Origin: JAFGBM01 sp964610155
GTDB lineage: Bacteria; Actinomycetota; Actinomycetes; Actinomycetales; Demequinaceae
Length of the DNA stretch: 64,000 nucleotides
Direction of reading: 5' to 3'
Assembly (NCBI GenBank): GCA_964610155.1
Contig: CAZSUY010000006.1
Location: 56,306 to 120,305, forward strand
Shown here: positions 24,040 through 30,806 of the stretch, in pieces
How the letters are laid out: each line of letters opens with the position of its first letter
How positions within the stretch are numbered: position 1 is the first letter of the stretch
Made by a program: the position numbers and the translations under genes
The notes under the pieces: model-generated
Seen by the model: the letters and a program-made list of their open reading frames with translations, nothing else
Database searches by the model: none
Told to the model about the DNA's origin: nothing

Positions 24040-24862
24040 TGCTCCTATAGGGGTGTTCGACTCGGGGGTCGGGGGGCTGACCGTCGCTCGCGCGATCATG
24101 GACGTCTTGCCAAATGAGGCGATCCACTACATCGGGGACACCGCCAACGGACCCTATGGCCCCCTTTCGATCGCAGACGTCAGGGCCCACGCCCTTCGCA
24201 TCATGGACACCCTTGTCGCCGAAGGGGTGAAGCTCCTCGTCATCGCCTGCAATTCCGCATCGGCCGCGGTGTTGCGGGATGCCCGGGAGCGGTTCAGCAA
24301 GGACCGGGGAGTACCGGTTGTCGAGGTCATCGTCCCTGCCGTTCGGCGAGCCGCAACGACAACCCGTTCGGGACGCATCGGGGTCATCGGGACGGCCGCC
24401 ACGGTCGGATCCGGTGCGTACGACGACGCCTTCGCGGCCGCTACGGGGGTAACGGTGACCAGCCAGGCCTGCCCACGGTTCGTCGACCTGGTGGAGGGGG
24501 GGATCACCACAGGACCCGAGGTGATGTCACTCGCCCGGGAGTACCTCACCTCCCTCAAGGAGGCGGATGTCGACACGGTCATCCTCGGATGCACCCACTA
24601 TCCGATGCTCCAAGGTGCAATCGCCTATGTCATGGGCGAGGACGTGGTTCTCGTCGACAGCGCGACCGATACCGCGATGGAGGTCTACCGGATCCTCGTC
24701 GAGGAGGGCCTCGAGCGCCGCGCGGACACGCCACCCGCCCATCACTTCGCCGCTACCGGGGACACCGACCGTTTCGAGGCTCTCGCTCAACGGTTCCTCG
24801 GCCCGGTTGTGGCCCACGTCGAGAGATCGACTTCTAACGCGCGGGACGGCTCCCCCCTGTGA
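24032..24862 (+). CDS. murI: Glutamate racemase
   Basis: Makes D-glutamate for peptidoglycan. 276 residues with both catalytic cysteines in their motifs, ACNSAS and GCTHYP, plus the N-terminal GVFDSGVGGLTVARAI and the YIGDTANGPYG segment. Cytoplasmic. Its stop overlaps the GTG of the next gene (GTGA). Confidence 0.97.
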   Translation: MNDAPIGVFDSGVGGLTVARAIMDVLPNEAIHYIGDTANGPYGPLSIADVRAHALRIMDTLVAEGVKLLVIACNSASAAVLRDARERFSKDRGVPVVEVIVPAVRRAATTTRSGRIGVIGTAATVGSGAYDDAFAAATGVTVTSQACPRFVDLVEGGITTGPEVMSLAREYLTSLKEADVDTVILGCTHYPMLQGAIAYVMGEDVVLVDSATDTAMEVYRILVEEGLERRADTPPAHHFAATGDTDRFEALAQRFLGPVVAHVERSTSNARDGSPL

Positions 24863-25632
24863 GGATTCGGGTCGTCGGCTGCTCCGGAAGTGTGCCGGGA
24901 CCGGCGTCGTCCGGATCCTGCTACCTCGTCGAGGCGGATGATTCCTCCAGTCGCACCTGGAGGCTTGTCCTCGACCTCGGGGCAGGGGCCCTCGGACCCC
25001 TTCAGAGGTGGTGCGACCCGCGTGAGGTCGACGCCGTCGCCCTCAGCCATCTTCATGCCGACCATTGCGCGGACCTCGCCGCCCTGCACGTCTACCTCTC
25101 GTACCATCCCGACGGATCGACAGAACCGATCGCGATCCATGGACCATTCGGCACCTCATCGCGGGTTGAGCAGCTTCGTGGGGCGACGGAATCAAGTCCC
25201 ATGCTCGATATCCGCGTGTGGCAGTCCGGGGGCGAGGTGACTGTTGGCCCCCTCGTGGTGCGAGCCGAAGCCGTCGAGCATGCCTCTCCCGCGTATGCGA
25301 TACGGATCGTGGGCCCACGCGAGGACGGCTCAGGTGACGCGGTCATCGCCTACTCAGGGGACTCGGACGAATGCAGCGGTCTCGATAATGCGGCCGAAAG
25401 GGCCGACTTCTTTCTCTGCGAGGCGTCATTCCTCGAGTCCCACCGGGCGGCGCGGGGGGTACACCTGACCGGGCGACGGGCTGGTGAGGTCGCCAAGAAA
25501 GCCGGTGTTGGCCGGTTGGTGTTGACCCACATTCCGCCCTGGACCGACCCGAACCTTGCCCTTGCCGAAGCCGAAGCGGCCTACACCGGCCCGATCGAGG
25601 CGGCCCATCCCGGCATGAGCATCTTCCTGTGA
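24859..25632 (+). CDS. MBL-fold metallohydrolase
   Basis: 257 residues with the metal-binding motif SHLHADHCAD and later AYSGDSD and a HIPPW histidine, the RNase Z-like branch of the metallo-beta-lactamase fold. Substrate unknown; cyclic-nucleotide phosphodiesterase or arylsulfatase-like activities occur in this branch. Coupled to murI and just upstream of rph, a common actinobacterial order. Confidence 0.85.
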   Translation: MRIRVVGCSGSVPGPASSGSCYLVEADDSSSRTWRLVLDLGAGALGPLQRWCDPREVDAVALSHLHADHCADLAALHVYLSYHPDGSTEPIAIHGPFGTSSRVEQLRGATESSPMLDIRVWQSGGEVTVGPLVVRAEAVEHASPAYAIRIVGPREDGSGDAVIAYSGDSDECSGLDNAAERADFFLCEASFLESHRAARGVHLTGRRAGEVAKKAGVGRLVLTHIPPWTDPNLALAEAEAAYTGPIEAAHPGMSIFL

Positions 25633-25663
25633 CGCCAGCGGCTTTCGTTCCCATACAGCCCGC

Positions 25664-25669
25664 TAGGCT
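25664..25669 (+). promoter_or_regulatory. Leaderless -10 box for rph
   Basis: TAGGCT followed by six bases and the ATG at 25676. Confidence 0.5.
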
Positions 25670-25675
25670 CATCGC

Positions 25676-26422
25676 ATGACCGAAGCCCTTCGCGCGGATG
25701 GCCGCGCCCCCTCTGACCTTCGACCGATCTCATTCGAGCGCGGTTGGCAGACGCACCCCGAGGGATCTTGCCTCGTCTCCTTCGGAGGCACCAAGGTGCT
25801 TTGCGCCGCCTCCTTCACCGAGGGTGTCCCCCGATGGAAGTCCGGCAAGGGCGCGGGATGGGTGACGGCCGAATACTCGATGCTGCCCCGCGCAACGGAC
25901 ACCCGGAACGAACGCGAAAGCGTTCGCGGCAGGATCGGGGGACGCACCCACGAGATCTCACGCCTGATCGGCCGGTCCCTGCGGGCGATCATCAATCTCA
26001 AGGCTCTCGGGGAAAACACCATCGTCATCGACTGCGATGTGCTACAGGCCGATGGCGGTACGCGAACCGCCGCCATCACGGGAGCGTACGTGGCGCTCGC
26101 TGACGCGATCGCCTGGGCCCAGGCCAAGGGAGTGCTCCCCGCCTCCGATAACCCCCTCATCGACACGGTGAGCGCGGTCAGCGTTGGTGTCATCGGGGGA
26201 ACCCCCATGCTAGATCTCGCGTACTCCGAGGACGTGCGGGCGGATACGGACATGAATGTGGTGATGACTGGACGGGGCCTGTTCATCGAGGTTCAGGGGA
26301 CGGCCGAGGCGGCTCCGTTCGACCGCGACGAATTGAGCCACCTGCTCGATCTCGCCACCGCGGGGACGGCAGAGTTGGCCAGGCTTCAGGTGGAGGCCCT
26401 CTCTTCGAGGGGAGACACATGA
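25676..26422 (+). CDS. rph: Ribonuclease PH
   Basis: Phosphorolytic 3' exonuclease that trims tRNA 3' ends. 248 residues with the family blocks GSCLVSFGGTKVLCAAS, GWVTAEYSMLPRAT, RGRIGGRTHEISRLIGRSLRA and DCDVLQADGGTRTAAITGAYVA. It is translationally coupled to rdgB (ATGA). Confidence 0.97.
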   Translation: MTEALRADGRAPSDLRPISFERGWQTHPEGSCLVSFGGTKVLCAASFTEGVPRWKSGKGAGWVTAEYSMLPRATDTRNERESVRGRIGGRTHEISRLIGRSLRAIINLKALGENTIVIDCDVLQADGGTRTAAITGAYVALADAIAWAQAKGVLPASDNPLIDTVSAVSVGVIGGTPMLDLAYSEDVRADTDMNVVMTGRGLFIEVQGTAEAAPFDRDELSHLLDLATAGTAELARLQVEALSSRGDT

Positions 26423-27057
26423 CTCTCCCCTCGGTGACGGTCCCCTTTGATGCTCGCCTCGCCTTCGCGACCCACAACGAGCACAAGGCCAGCGAGGTTC
26501 GTGCGATCCTCGCCTCCGCCATTCCCGGATTCCTTCCCGAACAGTTGGTCACTTCCGGTGAGATCGGCGCTCCCGAGCCTCTCGAGGACGGCTCCTCGTT
26601 CAAAGAGAATGCTCTGATCAAGGCGCGGACGCTCGCTCTGAGCGCTGGCCTCGTCGCCATTGCCGATGACTCTGGCATCACCGTGGACATCATGGGTGAG
26701 GCCCCCGGCATCTTCTCCGCCCGGTGGGCTGGACGTCATGGGGACGATGCCGCCAACCTCGAACTTCTGCTCGCGCAACTGGCGGAGGTTCGCCCCGAAC
26801 ATCGAGGCGCGGCTTTCGTGTGTGCCGCCGCTGCGGTCACCCCGGATGGCCGGGAAACGGTGAATGTGGGACGTCTTCGGGGTGTGATCGTGGGCACCCC
26901 TCGGGGTGAAAATGGGTTCGGATACGACCCGATCTTCCTCGCCGACGGTCAGACCCTGACAAACGGCGAACTAGATCCAGAGACAAAGAATGCGATCTCC
27001 CACCGCGGGCAGGCCTTCCGGGCACTCACCAAGGAACTCCCCGACCTCCTCGGCTAG
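26419..27057 (+). CDS. rdgB: XTP/dITP pyrophosphatase (RdgB/HAM1)
   Basis: Removes non-canonical purine nucleoside triphosphates. 212 residues containing FATHNEHKASEVR, DGSSFKENALIKAR, ADDSGITVD, GIFSARWAG and GFGYDPIF, plus the final SHRGQAF. Its TAG stop is part of a CTAG shared with the convergent NUDIX gene. Confidence 0.96.
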   Translation: MTLPSVTVPFDARLAFATHNEHKASEVRAILASAIPGFLPEQLVTSGEIGAPEPLEDGSSFKENALIKARTLALSAGLVAIADDSGITVDIMGEAPGIFSARWAGRHGDDAANLELLLAQLAEVRPEHRGAAFVCAAAAVTPDGRETVNVGRLRGVIVGTPRGENGFGYDPIFLADGQTLTNGELDPETKNAISHRGQAFRALTKELPDLLG

Positions 27058-27602
27058 CCCGTAGGAAGGGCGTTGACGCTCGCGAGGCCTTTCCTGAGGA
27101 TGAGGTCTTGGCCACCATGCATCTGGCAGCCGATGTCTTCACTCGCGGCCTCCTCCGGAGTCAGCCAGATGACATCGAGGGCATCCTGGCTCGGCTCGCA
27201 CTCACCGTCCAGGGGAACCACATAGGCCAAGGAGACGCAGTGCTGACGGGAGTCGAAGTACGGGCTCACGCCGCGCGTCGGGAAATATTCGGCGACAAGA
27301 AAGGGCGAGGGCTGGGGGGAGACCCGTGGAAGCGCGAGCGTCCCGAGGTCCTTCTCGATGTGCCGGATGAGAGCCTCGCGTAGGCGCTCGTGGTAGAGCA
27401 CTCTCCCCGATACGAGTGCTCGCGACATGGCATCATCGACGGCGCGCAATAGGAGGCAGACCTCCGTGACCAGGCCGGCCTCGGACATCCGGACAGGAAC
27501 GATGTCGACATAGACCATGGGCAGGTGGCCACGGACGTAGTCGAGTTCATTTGACGGAAGCCATCCTGACGGCTCCGGTGGTAACTCGGCCATGTCGGTC
27601 AT
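27054..27602 (-). CDS. DUF4916 NUDIX-like hydrolase
   Basis: 182 residues of the actinobacterial DUF4916 family, which has a NUDIX-type fold. Conserved pieces include LPMVYVDIVPVR, EVCLLLRAVDD, GRVLYHERLREAL and VAEYFPTRG. A complete NUDIX box is not obvious, so hydrolase activity is uncertain. A TATAAA lies six bases before the ATG, suggesting a leaderless transcript. Its stop is overlapped by the rdgB stop. Confidence 0.8.
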   Translation of the reverse strand: MTDMAELPPEPSGWLPSNELDYVRGHLPMVYVDIVPVRMSEAGLVTEVCLLLRAVDDAMSRALVSGRVLYHERLREALIRHIEKDLGTLALPRVSPQPSPFLVAEYFPTRGVSPYFDSRQHCVSLAYVVPLDGECEPSQDALDVIWLTPEEAASEDIGCQMHGGQDLILRKGLASVNALPTG

Positions 27603-27661
27603 GGATCGTTTATACCGCGTCGGGACCCCGTTCGTCCCGATCCTCCCCGAACATCGCAGTG

Positions 27662-27690
27662 TTGTGTCATACCCCCGGCGGTATGACCCT
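27662..27690 (+). promoter_or_regulatory. Thioredoxin promoter with palindromic operator
   Basis: A perfect inverted repeat, GTCATACC (27666-27673) and GGTATGAC (27680-27687) with a 6-base CCCGGC spacer, lies between a possible -35 TTGTGT (27662-27667) and a -10 GACCCT (27685-27690) spaced 17 bases. The G/C-tract palindrome bounded by ATACC and GGTAT resembles sites of the CsoR/CstR (DUF156) repressors. Regulator identity is inference. Confidence 0.5.
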
Positions 27691-27789
27691 CACGGGAATA
27701 CGCCCGACCCGGACGGTGTTGTCTCGGCCATGGGGCTCGGTGCGCCCTTGAAAAAGAGGCGCGGTGCGCCCACGAACGGAGGGAATGAC

Positions 27790-28170
27790 ATGGCCACGGT
27801 CGATCTAACGACAAAGGCATTCGAAGAGACCATCAAGAAGGATGGGGTTGTCCTCGTGGACTTCTGGGCGGAGTGGTGCCATCCGTGCAAGATGTTCGGC
27901 CCGATCTTCGAGGCTTCCTCGGACGCGAATACCGGCGTGATTCACGGAAAAGTGGACACCGAGGCCGAGCCTGGCTTAGGAGCCTCCTTGGGCGTGACAG
28001 CCATCCCCACCCTTATGGCCTTCCGCGACGGGGTCCTCGTGTTCCGTCAGGCTGGCGCGTTGCCCGCCCCCGCCCTTAAACAGGTCATCGATGAGGTCAA
28101 CAAACTCGACATGGACGAGGTTCGCAAGGAGATTGCCGACCACGAGGCAGGGCACAAATCCAAGAAGTAA
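27790..28170 (+). CDS. Thioredoxin with WCHPC active site
   Basis: 126 residues: a thioredoxin fold with DFWAEWCHPCKMFGPIF (Cys30, Cys33), cis-Pro motif SIPTL-like AIPTLMAF, and a C-terminal helical extension (about 105-126) ending in lysines. The first active-site spacer residue is His rather than the usual Gly, which should shift the redox potential upward. ATG at 27790 has a GGAGG-type ribosome site. The promoter carries a likely thiol- or metal-responsive operator. Confidence 0.93.
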   Translation: MATVDLTTKAFEETIKKDGVVLVDFWAEWCHPCKMFGPIFEASSDANTGVIHGKVDTEAEPGLGASLGVTAIPTLMAFRDGVLVFRQAGALPAPALKQVIDEVNKLDMDEVRKEIADHEAGHKSKK

Positions 28171-28171
28171 G

Positions 28172-28253
28172 TGCGCGAGGGGGGATTTGAACCCCCACGT
28201 CCGAGGACACCGGGTCCTAAACCCGGCGCGTATGCCAATTTCGCCACTCGCGC
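28172..28253 (-). tRNA. tRNA-Leu(UAG)
   Basis: Minus strand. Acceptor GCGCGAG pairs with CTCGCGC, the anticodon loop centre is TAG, there is a long variable arm as expected for leucine, and the T-arm is GGTTCAAATCC. CCA is not encoded. The 3' end is one base from the convergent thioredoxin stop. Confidence 0.95.
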
Positions 28254-28304
28254 GTACTCCCTAGGATACGGGAGTGCTTTCGCGCCTAACATCCGCGGCT
28301 ACCG

Positions 28305-28772
28305 TCAGTTGAGCCCGAGGGCCTTCCGAAGTCTCAGGACGTGTCCGGTCGCCTTGACCCCGTACTGCGCCAATTCGACCTTTCCATCCATTCCAACGAC
28401 AACGGTCGAACGAATGACCCCGCGGGTGAGCCTCCCATACAGAGACTTGTCTCCGAACGCCCCGTAGGCATCCAGGACACTCTTTTCAGGGTCGGAGGCC
28501 AAGGGGAAGGTCAAGTGCTCCTTCGCCCGGAATCGCGCCAATGCCTCGGGCTTGTCGGGCGAGACGCCGACGACCGCGAATCCAGCCTTGACGAGAGAGC
28601 CAAGGTTGTCTCGGAAGTCGCATGCCTGGGTGGTACACCCTGGGGTCATGGCAGCTGGGTAGAAGTACAAGATGACTCGGGTCCCACGGTGCTCGGAGAG
28701 CGTGAAGAAACCCTCGTCGGTCGGGAGGGTGAAGTCGGGAGCGATGTCGCCTGCAGTAAGTTGTGTGGTCAT
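28305..28772 (-). CDS. bcp: Thioredoxin-dependent peroxiredoxin (Bcp/PrxQ)
   Basis: Reduces peroxides using thioredoxin. 155 residues with the AhpC/TSA fold: GDIAPDFTLPTDEG, then FYPAAMTPGCTTQACDFRDN, with peroxidatic Cys46 and resolving Cys51 (1-Cys apart by five, PrxQ style). Start at 28772 fits the family N-terminus; a TAGAGT box lies about ten bases upstream. Its electron donor may be the thioredoxin encoded nearby. Confidence 0.93.
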   Translation of the reverse strand: MTTQLTAGDIAPDFTLPTDEGFFTLSEHRGTRVILYFYPAAMTPGCTTQACDFRDNLGSLVKAGFAVVGVSPDKPEALARFRAKEHLTFPLASDPEKSVLDAYGAFGDKSLYGRLTRGVIRSTVVVGMDGKVELAQYGVKATGHVLRLRKALGLN

Positions 28773-28836
28773 GTCCTGGTCAACTCTAAAAAAGGCAGGA
28801 AGATTCCCCCGTGAACTAGCCACTCCGCCCCTTTGA

Positions 28837-28842
28837 TACCAT
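28837..28842 (+). promoter_or_regulatory. -10 box of tRNA-Lys
   Basis: TACCAT, ten bases before the mature 5' end of the tRNA. Confidence 0.4.
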
Positions 28843-28852
28843 GGGTGACCGC

Positions 28853-28925
<73 letters not shown>

Positions 28926-29675
28926 CTACTCCGAGGTTCGGCGATACCGCCGGACCTTCGTCGTTTCGGAATCTTTCCCATTTCCGTTGCGACCGGCCCG
29001 CGCGAGAAGGCGACGAGTCGGACGGGCGAGCCAACCCTTGAGCCCTGCGGCGACCTCCGCGGCTTCGCGCTCTTTCCGCCACTGCCGTTGCTCCTCGGCT
29101 TTCCGTTGACGGCGGCGGCGACCTATCGTCACGATCCGATAAACCCCGACCCCCATTCCCACAAGGACGGGAAACACCAGAAGGGGTATAACGAGGGCGA
29201 AAACACAAAGGGAGAGGGCGAGGCCATCCTCGAAGAAGGAGGCTGGAGGCGTTCCATATCCACCCGTTGCGGCTCCAATGGCCGTTCGCGAAGCCGCCTT
29301 GCACAGGTGAACGGTCAGGCCAAGGAGAGCACCAAGCGTCCAGGAAACCCATCCAGGGCAGGCCCATACCTGATCCGTGCCAGGGACATCGGCGGTGACC
29401 GACGCAGCGAACACCAAGGCGGCCATCGCAGGTCGGAGCGGTGTCTGGATGAAGTCGTTAACCGTATCCACCCCGGGGATCTTGTCGAGGACGAGTTCAA
29501 CAGTCAGTAGGCACAATCCGGCGATGATAACCGGCCACGAAGCGAGCCACGAGAATCCTGGGGAAAGCTCGATCAGGCTCGTGAAACGGGCAAGGGTTGC
29601 CAAGACGGCGAGGGGGATGAAGGCGTTGAGGCCGGCCGCGGCGGAGAAACCGAGACCCGTCATCGCTACGAGCAT
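28926..29675 (-). CDS. DUF4126 membrane protein
   Basis: 249 residues with about five to six helices. The N-terminal GLGFSAAAGLNAFIPLAVLATLARF and LVLDKIPGVDTVNDFIQTPLRP are DUF4126 signatures. The C-terminal 60 residues are a basic cytoplasmic tail rich in Arg and Lys. A GAAGGAG ribosome site precedes the ATG. Function unknown. Confidence 0.85.
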   Translation of the reverse strand: MLVAMTGLGFSAAAGLNAFIPLAVLATLARFTSLIELSPGFSWLASWPVIIAGLCLLTVELVLDKIPGVDTVNDFIQTPLRPAMAALVFAASVTADVPGTDQVWACPGWVSWTLGALLGLTVHLCKAASRTAIGAATGGYGTPPASFFEDGLALSLCVFALVIPLLVFPVLVGMGVGVYRIVTIGRRRRQRKAEEQRQWRKEREAAEVAAGLKGWLARPTRRLLARAGRNGNGKDSETTKVRRYRRTSE

Positions 29676-29763
29676 GAAACGTCTCCTTCGGCGGCTGGCG
29701 CAATTTGCGCGTCCACGGCTACACCCTAGCCCTCAAGGACAAGCCAGGCCTCAAGGAAGAAGA

Positions 29764-29785
29764 CCCCCGGCTCCGTTGCCGAGGG
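29764..29785 (-). terminator. Terminator after tRNA-His
   Basis: On the minus strand CCCTCGGC and GCCGGGGG form an 8-pair stem with a 6-base loop, followed by TCTTCTTCC. It lies just past the tRNA 3' end. Confidence 0.6.
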
Positions 29786-29796
29786 CCTTCCGTCAA

Positions 29797-29873
29797 TGGG
29801 GTGGCTGACGGGACTTGAACCCGCGGCCCCCTGGACCACAACCAGGTGCTCTACCTACTGAGCTACAACCACC
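29797..29873 (-). tRNA. tRNA-His(GUG)
   Basis: Anticodon stem CCTGG/CCAGG with loop TTGTGGT (anticodon GTG). The extra G at position -1 is encoded (29873), the discriminator is C, and CCA is encoded (29797-29799). These are histidine hallmarks. Confidence 0.96.
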
Positions 29874-29924
29874 ATGCGCCCGTGGGGCCAGCCGATAGTG
29901 TATCGCGACCCGAGTGGACCTCCA

Positions 29925-30563
29925 TCAATATTTATCCGGATCGATACCCCCATTTGAATTTGACGACTCACCACCCACGGCCTTAGCAGCCGCTGACGCC
30001 GCCTTGGAGTCTGGACCGGGGGGCGGCACGAATACCGTCTCCCTGTAGTAACGAAGCTCCCGTACGGATTCCTCGATGTCGCCAAGGGCCCGGTGCGAGC
30101 CAGTCTTCCCAGGGGCCTTGTAGTAGACCCGCGGATACCACCTTCGGACCAGTTCCTTGATCGATGAGACGTCAACGACTCGGTAATGAAGCCAGGATAT
30201 GAGCCCGGGCATGTCCCTTTCGAGGAAGATCCGATCCATGCCGATGGTGTTTCCAGCGAGGGGAGCCTTGCCTTCCGGAACGTGCTCCTTCACATAGGAG
30301 AGGAGCAGGTCCTCGGCCTCGGCGAGAGAGCACCCATCCTCAACCAGGTGGAGCAAACCCGAGGCCGTGTGCATTTCTCTCACGAAATCGGTCATACTCT
30401 CGAGGGCCTTGGCGGGTGGCTTGATGACGACCTGAACCCCATCGCCCAGGAGGTTGAGTTCTGCATCAGTGACGAGGCAGGCGGCCTCGATGAGGGCGTC
30501 GGCCTCCGGGTCGAGTCCGGTCATCTCACAGTCGATCCATACCAAGCGGTCAGGGGAGGCCAT
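29925..30563 (-). CDS. orn: Oligoribonuclease
   Basis: 3'-5' exonuclease that degrades short RNAs and pGpG. 212 residues of the DEDDh family: VWIDCEMTGLDPEADALIEAA, then SLLHLVEDG-like helices, PLAGNTIGMDRIFLERDMP and SHRALGDIEESV. The tail after residue 185 is a low-complexity Ala/Ser/Asn extension. A TAGAGT box lies six bases before the ATG. Confidence 0.96.
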   Translation of the reverse strand: MASPDRLVWIDCEMTGLDPEADALIEAACLVTDAELNLLGDGVQVVIKPPAKALESMTDFVREMHTASGLLHLVEDGCSLAEAEDLLLSYVKEHVPEGKAPLAGNTIGMDRIFLERDMPGLISWLHYRVVDVSSIKELVRRWYPRVYYKAPGKTGSHRALGDIEESVRELRYYRETVFVPPPGPDSKAASAAAKAVGGESSNSNGGIDPDKY

Positions 30564-30569
30564 GCCATA

Positions 30570-30575
30570 ACTCTA
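30570..30575 (-). promoter_or_regulatory. Leaderless -10 box for orn
   Basis: Minus-strand TAGAGT followed by six bases and the ATG at 30563. Confidence 0.45.
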
Positions 30576-30615
30576 GGGGTGTCGCCGTCAGTACATAGCC
30601 TCCGAAGACAGACAA

Positions 30616-30641
30616 GGGACCGAACCTATAGGTTCGGTCCC
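30616..30641 (-). terminator. Terminator after tRNA-fMet
   Basis: A perfect 26-base palindrome: stem GGGACCGAACC, loop TATA. On the minus strand it is followed by TTGTCTGTCTT. It lies 38 bases past the tRNA 3' end. Confidence 0.75.
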
Positions 30642-30678
30642 CTATCTCGACGCTTCACATCTGTGAATATCACAATCG

Positions 30679-30752
30679 TAGCGGGGACAGGATTTGAACC
30701 TGCGACCTCCGGGTTATGAGCCCGGCGAGCTACCGAGCTGCTCCACCCCGCG
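30679..30752 (-). tRNA. Initiator tRNA-fMet(CAU)
   Basis: Acceptor begins CGCGGGG and its first pair is a C-U mismatch. The anticodon stem has three consecutive G-C pairs (CCGGG/CCCGG) around CTCATAA. Both are initiator features. CCA is not encoded. Confidence 0.95.
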
Positions 30753-30806
30753 TCGGCAGTCACTCATTCTACCCGCATGCCGCGGGGAGGGCCAAACCTA
30801 GGCCGA

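Noticed and set aside
27720..27775. Direct repeat CGGTGCGCCC in the thioredoxin leader as a second operator
   Set aside because: Only two copies with uneven flanks in a GC-rich leader; the upstream perfect palindrome is a much stronger signal.
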